Shown here piece by piece: positions 14,125-23,351 of a stretch of 64,000 nucleotides of DNA. This stretch comes from Mobiluncus sp034180645. Its GTDB lineage: Bacteria > Actinomycetota > Actinomycetes > Actinomycetales > Actinomycetaceae. The DNA lies in the NCBI RefSeq assembly GCF_034180645.1, contig NZ_JAXFNY010000015.1:1-64000 (forward strand). Reading direction: 5' to 3'. The notes under the pieces were generated by a model. The model did not search any database and had not been told where the DNA came from. It worked only from the letters and a program-made list of their open reading frames with translations. Made by a program: the position numbers and the translations under genes. How positions within the stretch are numbered: the stretch's first letter is position 1; every line of letters starts with the position of its first letter.

Positions 14125-16455
14125 TCAATCGAACAAGTCAGGCAACACCTGGTTGCTGGCGTGAACCAGTTCTAGCGCCGAGAAACGCACTTCGCCCTGT
14201 TGCAGGGTTATTGCCAGGTCGGACCCGCCGCTTTCGCCAATCCGCCACACGCCGATACCGGCCGCCGCCGCGTCGCGATACACCGCGTCAACACGGTCCG
14301 TACGGACGCAAGCCACGGCTCGCGCCTGAGTCTCGCTGAACAGCAGCGCCGTCGCGCCCAACCCGGTTTCGGCTTGCAGCTGGCGCAAATCCAGGCGCGC
14401 CCCGATGTGGAAACGGCACGCCATTTCCACCAGGGCCTGGGCCAAACCGCCGTTAGAAATGTCGTGCGCACCGAGGTGAGCCAGACTATCCGCGCCGGCA
14501 ATCAAGACCTCGCCCAAAGCCTGCTCCGCGGCAAAATCCACCACCGGCGGTTTCCCGCCAAAATGCCCGTGGAACCGCGCCCAAGCCGAACCGTCCAGCT
14601 CCGCCGTGGTTTCGGCACCGAGCAGCAAAATCTGTTGCCCTTCAGCCACAAAAGCGGCGGGCACCACCCGCGTCACCGAATCCATCAACCCCAGCATCCC
14701 CACCACCGGGGTCGGGTTGATGGAAGAATCCGGCTGGCTCATCGTGTCTCCTGATGAGTTATACAGCGACACGTTACCGCCGGTCACCGGCACTTTCAGG
14801 GTGACGCAGCCGTCAGCCAAGCCCGTCATTGCCTGGACCAGCTGCCACATCGCATCCGGGTCCTCCGGGTTACCAAAGTTCAGGCAATCCGTAATCGCCA
14901 CCGGACGCGCTCCGACCACGCACACGTTGCGGTAAGCCTCCGCCAGCGCCTGCTGCGCCCCGGTGTAAGGATCCAGCTTCGTGTACCACCCGTTCGCGTC
15001 CGTAGACAGCGCCACCCCGCGCCCGGTCTCTTCGACCACGCGAATGACCCCGGCATCATCTGGGTAGCTAAGGCCGGTATTGCCGCGTACGAAGCGGTCA
15101 TACTGGTCGGTCACCCAGTTTTTTGCCGCCGCGTTCGGGTTGGTTACGCACACATCGAGGATTTCTTGGCGCAGTTTCTCCGGGTCGTTATCTCCCGGCA
15201 TCTCCAGCTCGCCACGTGCCATCGCTTCCAGCACCGTGTTCGCGTTCAGTGCGTCTTGCCAAGCCGGTTTCGCGTAAGGACGGTCATAAACGGGCGAGTC
15301 AATGGCGACAGTTTTCGGGTCCACGTCCACGATACGTTGGCCGTGATGGTCCACGGTCAAGCGTCCGTCCCCGGTCACCGTGCCAATCACGGCGTATTCC
15401 ACGTCCCACTTGCGGACAATGTCCTCAAACTCGCTGAGGTGGGCGGTCGAGACGATAGCCATCATGCGCTCTTGGGATTCGCTCATGAGGATTTCGCCAG
15501 CCGTCAAGGTCGGGTCGCGCAGCAGGACTTTCTCTAGGTCTACGTGCATTCCCGAGTCTCCATTGGCGGCCAGCTCGGAAGTCGCGCAGGAAATCCCCGC
15601 CGCGCCAAGATCCTGAATTGCCTCCACTACCCCCGCGTCAAACAGTTCCAAACAGCACTCAATCAGGACTTTTTCCATGAAGGGGTCGCCGACCTGGACG
15701 CTGGGACGCTTCGTGGGCATGCCGTCCTCGAAAGACTCAGACGCGAGGATGGACGCCCCGCCGATGCCGTCCCCGCCGGTGCGCGCCCCGAACAGCACCA
15801 CGTGGTTACCCACGCCGGTCGCATTAGCCAGGTGAATGTCCTCGTGCCGCATTACCCCCACGCACAAGGCGTTGACCAGCGGGTTTCCTTGATAACTGGA
15901 GTCGAACTCGGTTTCGCCGCCGATGTTGGGCAGCCCCAGGCAGTTGCCGTAGCCGCCCACGCCCGCGACCACGCCGTGAACCACGCGAGCTGTGTCGGGG
16001 TGGTCTACTGACCCAAAACGTAGCTGGTCCATGACTGCCACCGGGCGCGCGCCCATCGCCATAATGTCACGGACGATACCGCCAACCCCGGTGGCAGCGC
16101 CCTGATACGGCTCCACGAAAGAGGGGTGGTTGTGTGACTCGACCTTGAACGTCACCGCGTAGCCGTCTCCGATGTCGACCACCCCCGCGTTTTGGCCCAT
16201 ACCGACCAGAAGGTGTTCCTTCATTTCTGCGGTGGTTTTCGCGCCGAACTGTTCCTTCAGGTGTTTCTTCGAGGATTTATACGAGCAGTGTTCGGACCAC
16301 ATGACGGAATACATCGCCAGTTCCGCCGCGGTGGGTCGGCGTCCCAGGATTTCTTTGATGTGGGCATATTCATCATCTTTCAGCCCCAAAGCGCGGTAAT
16401 CTTGCGGTTCATCGGGGGTCTGTTGGGCATTTTCAACAGTGTCATAAGTCGTCAT
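14125..16455 (-). CDS. purL: Phosphoribosylformylglycinamidine synthase subunit II
   Basis: ATP-dependent conversion of FGAR to FGAM in purine synthesis. 776 residues is the small PurL type that works with separate PurS and PurQ, both encoded directly upstream. Features include the substrate/ATP regions VESHNHPSFVEPYQGAATGVGG and GGRTGGDGIGGAS-like (residues FGARTGGDGIGGASIL). AAAGGAAG precedes the ATG. It is last in purS-purQ-purL, 71 nt after purQ. Two copies of CTGGCCGGCA lie just downstream, but no clear terminator is seen. Confidence 0.97.
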   Translation of the reverse strand: MTTYDTVENAQQTPDEPQDYRALGLKDDEYAHIKEILGRRPTAAELAMYSVMWSEHCSYKSSKKHLKEQFGAKTTAEMKEHLLVGMGQNAGVVDIGDGYAVTFKVESHNHPSFVEPYQGAATGVGGIVRDIMAMGARPVAVMDQLRFGSVDHPDTARVVHGVVAGVGGYGNCLGLPNIGGETEFDSSYQGNPLVNALCVGVMRHEDIHLANATGVGNHVVLFGARTGGDGIGGASILASESFEDGMPTKRPSVQVGDPFMEKVLIECCLELFDAGVVEAIQDLGAAGISCATSELAANGDSGMHVDLEKVLLRDPTLTAGEILMSESQERMMAIVSTAHLSEFEDIVRKWDVEYAVIGTVTGDGRLTVDHHGQRIVDVDPKTVAIDSPVYDRPYAKPAWQDALNANTVLEAMARGELEMPGDNDPEKLRQEILDVCVTNPNAAAKNWVTDQYDRFVRGNTGLSYPDDAGVIRVVEETGRGVALSTDANGWYTKLDPYTGAQQALAEAYRNVCVVGARPVAITDCLNFGNPEDPDAMWQLVQAMTGLADGCVTLKVPVTGGNVSLYNSSGDTMSQPDSSINPTPVVGMLGLMDSVTRVVPAAFVAEGQQILLLGAETTAELDGSAWARFHGHFGGKPPVVDFAAEQALGEVLIAGADSLAHLGAHDISNGGLAQALVEMACRFHIGARLDLRQLQAETGLGATALLFSETQARAVACVRTDRVDAVYRDAAAAGIGVWRIGESGGSDLAITLQQGEVRFSALELVHASNQVLPDLFD

Positions 16456-16526
16456 GAGTGGCTTCCTTTAATAGTTGATTGGGTGGGCGGTGCGTTTTGC
16501 TACGACTCCTCGATTTGGACTTTCGT

Positions 16527-17231
16527 TTAGCCCAGCACTGAGCTAATGGCGGAAGTAAAGAACTTAAGACCGTCAGTTCCGGTCCGATTTTGCTGGCCGG
16601 GGGTGGGGCCGAAACCCGACTCCACGGCGTGCTCCGGGTGCGGCATCAAGCCGACCACGTTACCTTTTGCGTTCGTAATCCCGGCAATGTCGTTCAACGA
16701 ACCGTTGGGATTGCCCAGCGGACCGGCATAGCGGAACACGACCTGGCCCTCGCCTTCGAGGCGCTCCACAGTGTGCGGGTCGGCCCGGAAATTGCCCTCC
16801 CCGTTCTTGAGCGGAATAAGGATTTCTTCGCCTGCACTAAATGCGCTGGTCCAAGCCGTGTGAGTGTTTTCGACTCGCAACACCTGGTCGCGGCAGATGA
16901 ACTTTTTATGCTCATTACGCATCAGGGCCCCGTCCAGCAGGTGCGCTTCGGTCAGCACCTGAAACCCGTTGCAAATCCCCAACACCGGCATACCCCGACC
17001 GGCAGCTTCGACGATAGACTCCATCACCGGAGCGAAACGCGCAATCGCGCCGCAACGCAAATAGTCCCCGTACGAAAACCCGCCCGCCAAGACTACGGCA
17101 TCAACCCCGTGCAAGTCCGCGTCCTGGTGCCATAACTGCACCGGCGTGGCATCGGCCAAGCGCACCGCCCGGCGTGCGTCCTGGTCATCGAGGGTTCCCG
17201 GGAACGTCACGACCCCAACTTTGGCACTCAT
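16527..17231 (-). CDS. purQ: Phosphoribosylformylglycinamidine synthase subunit I (glutaminase)
   Basis: Class I glutamine amidotransferase subunit supplying ammonia to PurL. The nucleophile is C87 in VLGICNGFQ, GGFSYGDYLRCGAIAR precedes it, and the catalytic His is in LMPHPEHAVE near the C-terminus. 234 residues is typical. Its ATG overlaps the purS stop by 4 nt (ATGA), indicating translational coupling and equal subunit supply. Confidence 0.97.
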   Translation of the reverse strand: MSAKVGVVTFPGTLDDQDARRAVRLADATPVQLWHQDADLHGVDAVVLAGGFSYGDYLRCGAIARFAPVMESIVEAAGRGMPVLGICNGFQVLTEAHLLDGALMRNEHKKFICRDQVLRVENTHTAWTSAFSAGEEILIPLKNGEGNFRADPHTVERLEGEGQVVFRYAGPLGNPNGSLNDIAGITNAKGNVVGLMPHPEHAVESGFGPTPGQQNRTGTDGLKFFTSAISSVLG

Positions 17232-17488
17232 GCGTGATCCTCCGTGACGGCTTTGACAGCCACAACATCCTCGATAATCGGGTTGGACAGCAGGGTTTGC
17301 GCGGCCTGGCGAGCCGCCTCAAGGTCCGCTTCGGTCACGTCACCAGCGGTGTCCAAAGTGAAACGTTTGCCCTGGCGCACGTCCACAAAGTTGTCGATTC
17401 CCAGCCGCGACAGCGAGCCTTTAATGGCTTTGCCCTGCGGGTCGAGAATCTCTGGTTTCACCATAACCTCAACAACGATTTTTCCCAT
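17228..17488 (-). CDS. purS: Phosphoribosylformylglycinamidine synthase, PurS subunit
   Basis: Small 86-residue subunit that bridges PurL and PurQ in the Gram-positive and archaeal FGAM synthase complex. It has the signature VMVKPEILDPQGKAIKGSL followed by VRQGKRFTLD. AAAGGAAG precedes the ATG. It overlaps purQ by 4 nt and lies 69 nt after purC on the same strand. Confidence 0.95.
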   Translation of the reverse strand: MGKIVVEVMVKPEILDPQGKAIKGSLSRLGIDNFVDVRQGKRFTLDTAGDVTEADLEAARQAAQTLLSNPIIEDVVAVKAVTEDHA

Positions 17489-17557
17489 TTTTCTTCCTTT
17501 TTTCCTTGGATAGGTATTGGGCCGACTTTCCGGGGTTCCGGAAAGTATTTCAGAGTT

Positions 17558-18541
17558 TTAGATGAGGGGCTCACCGGTCAGAATCCGGTAAGCCTCCAAG
17601 TAGCGTTCGCTGGTGCGCTGGACCACCTCAGGGGGCAGAGCCGGAGGTTTGGCATCGCCGTGACGGTCCCACCCGGACTGGGGACCTGTCAGCCAGTCCC
17701 GCACATACTGCTTGTCGAAACTGGGGGTGACCTGGCCTTCCACCCAGGCATCGGCGGGCCAGAAGCGGGAAGAATCCGGGGTGATGACTTCGTCGCCCAG
17801 CACGAAGGACGCGGCGGCGTCATTGAGGGTATCGCCGTGGACGTAATGTCCGGGCAGCGCCCCGAATTCGAACTTGGTGTCAGCCAGGATAATCCCGCGT
17901 TCAGCTGCGATTTCGGCGGCTTTGCGGTAAATCAGCAAGGTCAGGTCCGTCAGGCTCTTGGCTACCGCTCGGCCGTGCAGTTGCGCAATGCGGCCAGCGG
18001 AAACATTTTCGTCGTGTTCGCCCAGTTCAGCTTTAATTGCGGGGGTGAAAATTGGCTCGGACAGTTTCGAGGCCTCACGCAGCCCCGGCGGCAGAGCAAT
18101 GCCGCAAACCGCGCCTGATTGTTGATATTCCGCCAGTCCAGAACCGGTCAGGTAGCCGCGAGCCACACATTCGACCGGATACATTTCCAGGCGGCGGGTA
18201 ATCATCGCCCGTCCCGCCACTTCTGCCGGCACGTCAACATCCAAGTAGTGCGTATCAACCAGGCCATTGAGCTGGTTAAACCACCAGCGAGACAGTTGCG
18301 TCAGCACTGCGCCCTTACCGGGAATCGGAGTATCAAGGATAAAGTCATAAGCCGAAATCCGGTCGGTCGCCACCAACATCAAGCGATCTGCGGTGGATAT
18401 TCCGGCGGCGTCTTCGGGGATATAGATTTCCCGGACTTTGCCTGCCGCTGCCTTTTTCCACCCGGGAATGTCTGGAATCTCAGTCACTGGGTGCTCGAGA
18501 ACGTCGCTGGGAACATAATCTGGAGCTACAAAATCAGCCAT
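17558..18541 (-). CDS. purC: SAICAR synthetase
   Basis: Joins aspartate to CAIR in purine synthesis. The 327-residue protein has GKVREIYI near the N-terminus, ATDRISAYDFILDTPIPGKG, the substrate motif ARGYLTGSGLAEYQ and, further on, GIILADTKFEFG; the length fits the actinobacterial form. It is the first gene of purC-purS-purQ-purL on the minus strand. The ribosome site is weak (GAAAGAA). The long repeat-bearing intergenic region begins immediately upstream; no purine riboswitch was recognised in it. Confidence 0.96.
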   Translation of the reverse strand: MADFVAPDYVPSDVLEHPVTEIPDIPGWKKAAAGKVREIYIPEDAAGISTADRLMLVATDRISAYDFILDTPIPGKGAVLTQLSRWWFNQLNGLVDTHYLDVDVPAEVAGRAMITRRLEMYPVECVARGYLTGSGLAEYQQSGAVCGIALPPGLREASKLSEPIFTPAIKAELGEHDENVSAGRIAQLHGRAVAKSLTDLTLLIYRKAAEIAAERGIILADTKFEFGALPGHYVHGDTLNDAAASFVLGDEVITPDSSRFWPADAWVEGQVTPSFDKQYVRDWLTGPQSGWDRHGDAKPPALPPEVVQRTSERYLEAYRILTGEPLI

Positions 18542-19104
18542 GCGTTCATTCTTTCACACATGCGCCAGCGCCCTCAAACCACTGTGCTTGCCCTCGTCTG
18601 GCCCAGATTTTGCCGCGAGATTCGGCGGTGTTCGGGCTGGGGTTGATGTTATTTGGTGATTAAATCGGGGTTGCTGGTCTATATGGTCACGTACCCCTGT
18701 TTAATCACCGATTTCGGTCACGAACTGTTGGACAGTGTGGCGGTGAATGTGCCTGGGCCTACTCAACGCTGAGATTTGGCTGGGGCCTGCACGGATTCTG
18801 GCCGGGTTCGGGTTCGGGGGGTTTGGCGGAGACATGGATTCCGGCGGGATTTGGTGGCGTGCGGGGGCTCTGAGTGGCAGAAATACTTGGAATGCTGCGC
18901 TGTGCCGCCTCGGGGACTTTGTTAGCGCAAGCGAGCTTGCGCTAACAAAGTCTGGGTCGCGGTGGTCTCCCGTTCTACTCTCTGAGCAAGTATGTGGCTT
19001 AGAGAACCTACGAACACCCGTGTCATGCCGGGGGACGCAATCTCGCAGAGATTGCAAGTACCCATATGCGCCTTCGAGGCCCTCCACCACCCTCGCGTAA
19101 AACC
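18542..19104. other. Non-coding region with inverted repeats upstream of purC
   Basis: No convincing gene is seen; open frames here lack ribosome sites and any family character. It holds an imperfect 17-bp inverted repeat (18655-18671 with 18693-18709, 21-nt loop; GGTGATTAAA/TTTAATCACC), the palindromic ACCGATTTCGGT just after it, the perfect repeat at 18915-18952 and a short stem GCAATCT/AGATTGC near 19037. The accumulation suggests a repeat-insertion site between the purine and chemotaxis operons. Confidence 0.6.
18915..18952. repeat. Perfect 18-bp inverted repeat
   Basis: GACTTTGTTAGCGCAAGC, a GA loop, and its exact reverse complement. The near-zero loop and absence of a T-tract argue against a terminator and for a repeat element or a protein-binding palindrome. 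Confidence 0.7.
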
Positions 19105-19294
19105 GGCCCGTCTTGCATGAATGACCGATTTCGCTATGCTCAGAGCCTATCGGCAGGAACTAGAATCGCCATAACCCGCAGGTTTAGAAAATAGGGAGTC
19201 TATGATGGTCCAGATTCTGGGTTGAAATCGGTCATTCGTACAACTATTCCGAAAAACCAAGGGGGTTTCACTCCCAAACAGGACAGAAATCCGG
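19105..19294. repeat. 190-bp dispersed repeat, copy A
   Basis: It matches 27007-27196 over exactly 190 nt with five differences, all transitions, and no gaps. Inside, the 14-mer GAATGACCGATTTC (19119-19132) is exactly inverted at 19224-19237, so a single-stranded copy could form a long stem-loop. No open frame is conserved with coding character. It resembles a small non-autonomous mobile element or a structured RNA. Confidence 0.8.
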
Positions 19295-19333
19295 GATTTC
19301 AGAAAAATTCCAGGCAGGGCACCGATTAAGAGC

Positions 19334-19375
19334 AGTAAAAAAGGTTTCCCCCGGCTAAGTGCCGGGGGAAACCTT
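19334..19375 (-). terminator. Terminator of the chemotaxis operon
   Basis: A perfect 15-bp stem (19341-19355 with 19361-19375, loop TAAGT) is followed on the minus strand by TTTTTTACTG. It lies 64 nt past the last chemotaxis gene, whose stop is at 19439. Confidence 0.9.
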
Positions 19376-19438
19376 GAAGTTTCCGCACCGGGGATAGTGT
19401 GAAATATGTGAACCCCGGGAAAACCCAGGACAACGCCG

Positions 19439-19927
19439 CTAGTTAAAGCACATGACGCCGAAGCGGCCCTTGCCGTAGCCTTCGATGTCGAGGATGGAAT
19501 CGCGGCGTTCCACGTAGGAGGTAACCATCTTGTACTCGTTAGCTGGCAGTTCCTCGCCAGGGGTATACATCAAACCGATGGTGACGTGCGGGGCATCGTC
19601 CTTGTTCAACAGGCCAGAGAAAATGTTGAGAATCTCGTAGACATTCTCAATGTAGCTGTCAGAGAGAGTGCCGTTGTTGATTTCGTCTTGCGCCCCGGCA
19701 GCGGGAATGAGCTGCAGGGCGGCGCCGGCGTAGGCACACAAATCCAGATCCATAATGCAGGCGGCGCACACGTTGTCCATAGCATCATTAAAGAACGCCA
19801 CGCAGCAACCGAATTCCTCATCAGGCTTCAAAATTTCATAGTCCGGAGAAAGCTCAACGGTTCGCCCCAACAGCATTTCAAACAGGTCACGGATTTCTTT
19901 TCCAGTAGGCAAAGGGGTGGCACTCAT
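19439..19927 (-). CDS. CheC/CheX-like putative CheY-P phosphatase
   Basis: 162 residues. SDSYIENVYEILNIFSG contains the ExxN pattern (E98-N101) that marks the phosphatase site of CheC, CheX and FliY proteins, in the expected helix. It is divergent and unusually rich in cysteine (C41, C42, C54, C57, C64), so metal or redox sensing cannot be excluded. It overlaps the preceding cheY by 4 nt (ATGA) and ends the chemotaxis operon. Coupling to that CheY suggests it acts on it. A second CheX-type protein lies two genes upstream. Assignment to CheX rather than CheC is uncertain. Confidence 0.65.
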   Translation of the reverse strand: MSATPLPTGKEIRDLFEMLLGRTVELSPDYEILKPDEEFGCCVAFFNDAMDNVCAACIMDLDLCAYAGAALQLIPAAGAQDEINNGTLSDSYIENVYEILNIFSGLLNKDDAPHVTIGLMYTPGEELPANEYKMVTSYVERRDSILDIEGYGKGRFGVMCFN

Positions 19928-20283
19928 CGGTTAAACGCTCCTAAAATCGACTTGAACGTGGCGGCATCAAAAGGTTTTTGAATCAGGAAGTTCGCACCCG
20001 CCTGTTGTGCGATTTCCCGCATCTGAGGGGAACCCTCGGAAGTCACAAACCCGACCGGAATCTTTGACCCGGTCGCCCGCAGCTGCTGCAGCATCTCAAT
20101 ACCCAGCATATTCGGCATATTCCAGTCAGAAAGAACCAGATCAGGGGATTCCGATAGCGCCAACTGCAAAGCCTGGGCGCCATCCTCGGCCTCCATAACT
20201 TCCCAATCAAATCCCGCTTGGCGCAGGGTACGCACCACAATCTGTCGCATCACTCGCGAATCGTCTGCAACAATAATACGCAT
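19924..20283 (-). CDS. cheY: CheY-type single-domain response regulator
   Basis: 119 residues making up only a receiver domain. The acidic pair is D7/D8 (IVADDSRVMR), the phosphorylation site D53 in LVLSDWNMPNMLG, the switch threonine T81 and the lysine K103 in LIQKPF. CheA is the expected phosphodonor, and the phosphorylated form would bind the flagellar switch. There are two such proteins here; this one is coupled to the CheX-like gene downstream, so it might be the motor-facing or the phosphate-sink CheY. Sequence alone does not decide. Confidence 0.9.
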   Translation of the reverse strand: MRIIVADDSRVMRQIVVRTLRQAGFDWEVMEAEDGAQALQLALSESPDLVLSDWNMPNMLGIEMLQQLRATGSKIPVGFVTSEGSPQMREIAQQAGANFLIQKPFDAATFKSILGAFNR

Positions 20284-20304
20284 CGACTACCTCCGTGTTC
20301 GCCC

Positions 20305-20769
20305 TTATGCCGCATCCCGAGTGGCATTAAGATCACTTATTGAGACTACCAGGAATTTGCCTTTCCAGTAGAGGTTTACGCTAATTAAAGGCGATTCTGG
20401 TTCTCCCGGTTTTTCCTTTCTCACCTGTGGAAGAATCAGGTTTCCGGAATCTTCCACAATAGATTTCATGTTTCCACCAATAACATTGACGATTTCCCCA
20501 AAAGCGTCCTGTTGATCTTCCTCGGTGACCTCATCGGTTTCACCCAGTCTGTACATGGCCCTGGTCAGGTCCTTTGCCGTGGAATCTTCCATCTCTAGCA
20601 TGACGCGCAGCTGCTTATCCCCTTGTGAATCCACCCAGGCATAAACCGGATTCTGAAAGGGCTCGATTTCATCGAGCCACTCCGTCACAGTGCCTTCGTG
20701 TTTATCAATCAGAGCATAAAAGACATCGTTAGCGATGTTCAGCACCGCTTCCCGAACTTCCTGATCCAT
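20305..20769 (-). CDS. cheX: CheX-type chemotaxis phosphatase
   Basis: 154 residues. The helix DAFGEIVNVIGGNMKSIVE contains the ExxN catalytic motif (E92, N95) and the G-x-N-K pattern of CheX/CheC phosphatases, which speed CheY-P hydrolysis in bacteria lacking CheZ. It lies between the two cheY genes. The ATG at 20769 is preceded by an AAGGAG-type sequence (rev. comp. of ctcctt). No CheZ gene is present in the window. Confidence 0.85.
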   Translation of the reverse strand: MDQEVREAVLNIANDVFYALIDKHEGTVTEWLDEIEPFQNPVYAWVDSQGDKQLRVMLEMEDSTAKDLTRAMYRLGETDEVTEEDQQDAFGEIVNVIGGNMKSIVEDSGNLILPQVRKEKPGEPESPLISVNLYWKGKFLVVSISDLNATRDAA

Positions 20770-20849
20770 TATTTCTCCTTGTGTTCCTTACTGGCGAAAG
20801 ACTCCGGGGTCTCGGTTTCACCGGCTGTCCCGCGGGGCTTTGAAGTTCC

Positions 20850-21224
20850 TCAAGTTCCCAAACCCAACAGCATGAGTTTTTCGTTGACCGCTTCGGGAGT
20901 AAAAGGTTTGATGAGGTACTCGTGCGCCCCGGCCGCCAAAGCACGCACAATCTGTGAGTGCTCCGACTCGGTGGTTACCATCATCAGGGTGATATTGCGC
21001 AGTTCCTTTTCCGCGCGGATATTCACCACCAAATCCAACCCGTTCATCACCGGCATATTCCAGTCGATTGTTGCCAAGTCGACGCGCCCCGTGGCGGGGT
21101 CGTGCAAGACTTCCATGGCCTGTTCACCATCAGCGGCTTCCAGGATTTCAAAGCCTTCACGGCGCAGGATACCGCCGATAATTTTGCGCATAGCACGGGA
21201 ATCGTCAACGACTAATGCTTTCAT
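20850..21224 (-). CDS. cheY: CheY-type response regulator
   Basis: 124-residue receiver domain with D7/D8 in VVDDSRAMRK, phosphorylation site D54 in ATIDWNMPVMNG, switch T84/T85 and K106 in YLIKPF. The ATG at 21224 overlaps the cheR stop (ATGA) and has AAAGGGGG upstream, so it is chosen over an in-frame start at 21281 that would run back into cheR. It differs from the other CheY by a longer beta3-alpha3 region. It is a candidate for the motor-binding CheY. Confidence 0.92.
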   Translation of the reverse strand: MKALVVDDSRAMRKIIGGILRREGFEILEAADGEQAMEVLHDPATGRVDLATIDWNMPVMNGLDLVVNIRAEKELRNITLMMVTTESEHSQIVRALAAGAHEYLIKPFTPEAVNEKLMLLGLGT

Positions 21225-22045
21225 TTCCCGCCCCCTTTCAATTTGTATACCGCACCTTTTGTCAACGTCATGCGCTCCCATACGGGATCCATCCCCATCG
21301 TGGTTTCTGCCGCGCCTAGGAACAAATATCCGCCAGGCACCATAGAATGCGCCACACGACGCAAGACTTCTCGCTTTGTGTTGATGTCGAAATAAATCAA
21401 AACATTGCGAATAAACACGATATGGAAAGGACCGCCCTTGGGCGGGGGCGACAAAAGATTGTGTTCCTGGAAGTTAATCCGCGACCGCAGCGACGGACTA
21501 ACAACCCAGTTTGCGCCCTCGCGGGCAAAGTAGCGCACCAGCATAGGCGCCGGCAAGCCTCGGTTCACCTCCAGCTGGGTATAGAAACCCTGCCTAGCCT
21601 TGGTTAAAACTGCCCGCGAAATATCAGTAGCGACGATGGAAAAATTCGGAGCCTGATCCATCTCTAACAGGCTCATCGCAATGGAATAGGGTTCCTGACC
21701 GGTGGAACAAGCCGCGGACCAAATCGAGAGGTTGCGGTGACCGGCCTCAATCAGGCTGGGAACTACGGATTCTGTCAAACCCTTAAACGGGGTGACATCA
21801 CGGAAAAATGAAGTCTCGTTGGTGGTCAGAGCCTCGGCGATGTCTTGCAGGTCACCAGCCCGGTGGGTCGCGATAACCTGTTGAATCCACTTATCCACCG
21901 CGGCAGGCCCGGTGAATCCGGCTTCCCGAGCCAAAGGAATGAGTCTGGATTCAACCAGGTATTCCTTTCCGGCGGGAAGTTGGATAGCGCTGCGTTGCTT
22001 GACCAATCCCGCCACATAATCAAATGTTTGGCGGGTCAGGCTCAT
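21221..22045 (-). CDS. cheR: Chemoreceptor glutamate methyltransferase
   Basis: Uses S-adenosylmethionine to methylate receptor glutamates for adaptation. The 274-residue protein has the N-terminal helical domain with LTTNETSFFRDVTPF, the SAM motif SIWSAACSTGQEPYSIAM, and PFHIVFIRNVLIYFD followed by GGYLFLGAAETT. It is translationally coupled to cheB upstream and cheY downstream by 4-nt overlaps. No chemoreceptor lies in the window, so its substrates are encoded elsewhere. Confidence 0.96.
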   Translation of the reverse strand: MSLTRQTFDYVAGLVKQRSAIQLPAGKEYLVESRLIPLAREAGFTGPAAVDKWIQQVIATHRAGDLQDIAEALTTNETSFFRDVTPFKGLTESVVPSLIEAGHRNLSIWSAACSTGQEPYSIAMSLLEMDQAPNFSIVATDISRAVLTKARQGFYTQLEVNRGLPAPMLVRYFAREGANWVVSPSLRSRINFQEHNLLSPPPKGGPFHIVFIRNVLIYFDINTKREVLRRVAHSMVPGGYLFLGAAETTMGMDPVWERMTLTKGAVYKLKGGGK

Positions 22046-23169
22046 CGTCGGGCCTCCGGGGCATAAGTCTGGACGTGACGCTGAATCTGGGTCGAGATTT
22101 CATCTAGTGGACGAATTTCGTCTGCAAAGCCGGCGTTGGCTACCGCCCCCGGCATCCCCCACACCACGGAGGTTTGCTCGTCCTGGACCAGGGTACGGCC
22201 CCCGGCCTCTAGAACCTTGCCGCAGCCGTTCTTGCCGTCCTGGCCCATGCCGGTCAGCACCACCGCCAACATGTCTCCACCATAGAGATTCACCGCGGAT
22301 TCAAACATGACGTCCACGGAAGGACGGCAAAAGTTCACTGGCTGGGTCTGGGTCAACTTCACGCGCGGAGCCCCGGCGTTGCCGGCAAAAGTCATATGGA
22401 AGTTGCCCGGTGCCAGATAAATATGGCCCGGAGCCAGCATCATGCCTTCCGAAGCCTCCTGCACGGTTGCGGAAGTCAGTTTGTCCAAACGGGCCGCCAA
22501 CTGGGTGGTAAACACGGGGGGCATGTGCTGAGTGATGACCATAGGCACCGGCATGGGACGGCTCAGCCCGGAAATGACCTTGGTCAGAGCCTCAGGACCA
22601 CCGGTGGAGGAGCCGAGAATGACGATACGAATCGGCTTGTCGGGCATACCGGTGCGGTCGTGCAGTTTGAGCGGACCGGCAAACATGGACGGTACGGACG
22701 AGATATTGGCCCGAGCCTCGGGGGACAAACTGGAGGACACGGCCCCCATCGCCCGAACTTTACTGGGCAGCAAGCCCAGAATGATGGGAACCAGCTGTTC
22801 ACGCACGCTTTGAATGGATTGCTGGACGGAACCCTGGTTCGCCGGTTTCGTCACGTAGTCCGTAGCACCGGCAGACAGGGCTTCCAAAGTCGCGCTCGCG
22901 CCGCGCTGGGTCAAGGTGGAGAACATGATGATGGGGTCTTTGCAGCCCATCTTGCGCAGCTCCCGCACGGCTTCGATGCCGTTCATTTCGGGCATTTCGA
23001 TGTCCATAGTGATGGCATCGGGCTTCAGCTGTTTCCACTTCATCAGCGCCAGTTTGCCGTTCGGGGCAGTACCCACAACCTCCAGGTTAGGGTCGGCGTT
23101 AAGCGCGTCTGTCACGATTTTACGCACTACAACGGAATCGTCCACCACGAGGACTTTAATGCCTGACAT
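22042..23169 (-). CDS. cheB: Chemoreceptor methylesterase/response regulator
   Basis: Removes receptor methyl groups when phosphorylated by CheA. The 375-residue protein has a receiver domain (D56 in AITMDIEMPEMNG), a linker (~125-175) and a catalytic domain with the nucleophile serine in VILGSSTGGPEAL (about S187/S188), H215 in VITQHMPPVF and the aspartate in TGMGQDGKNG. First gene of cheB-cheR-cheY-cheX-cheY-cheX-like; 242 nt separate it from cheW. Confidence 0.97.
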   Translation of the reverse strand: MSGIKVLVVDDSVVVRKIVTDALNADPNLEVVGTAPNGKLALMKWKQLKPDAITMDIEMPEMNGIEAVRELRKMGCKDPIIMFSTLTQRGASATLEALSAGATDYVTKPANQGSVQQSIQSVREQLVPIILGLLPSKVRAMGAVSSSLSPEARANISSVPSMFAGPLKLHDRTGMPDKPIRIVILGSSTGGPEALTKVISGLSRPMPVPMVITQHMPPVFTTQLAARLDKLTSATVQEASEGMMLAPGHIYLAPGNFHMTFAGNAGAPRVKLTQTQPVNFCRPSVDVMFESAVNLYGGDMLAVVLTGMGQDGKNGCGKVLEAGGRTLVQDEQTSVVWGMPGAVANAGFADEIRPLDEISTQIQRHVQTYAPEARR

Positions 23170-23351
23170 CTTCTCTCCCTCAGCTGCGAGTTCTACCTTT
23201 TAAGGCTAACTGGTTTTACAGTTCTTCGCCCGACAACGGACGGCGGTTTTTGCGACGTGACAAAGTCAGACCGCGTGCCGCTTTACGTACATTTTACCCG
23301 TAAAAGCCGCACCCGAAACACACTGTTGCGCCCCACCCTTGTGCGGACAAA

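Noticed and set aside
18542..18660. Possible purine riboswitch before purC
   Set aside because: The conserved junction sequences of the purine aptamer were not found.
18960..19090. Stem-containing segment considered as a tRNA or small RNA
   Set aside because: No acceptor/T-arm pattern or CCA-type end could be fitted; only short stems are present.
18701..19100. Overlapping open frames on both strands in the purC-chemotaxis intergenic region
   Set aside because: No ribosome sites and no recognisable domain, and the region is made of inverted repeats; treated as non-coding.
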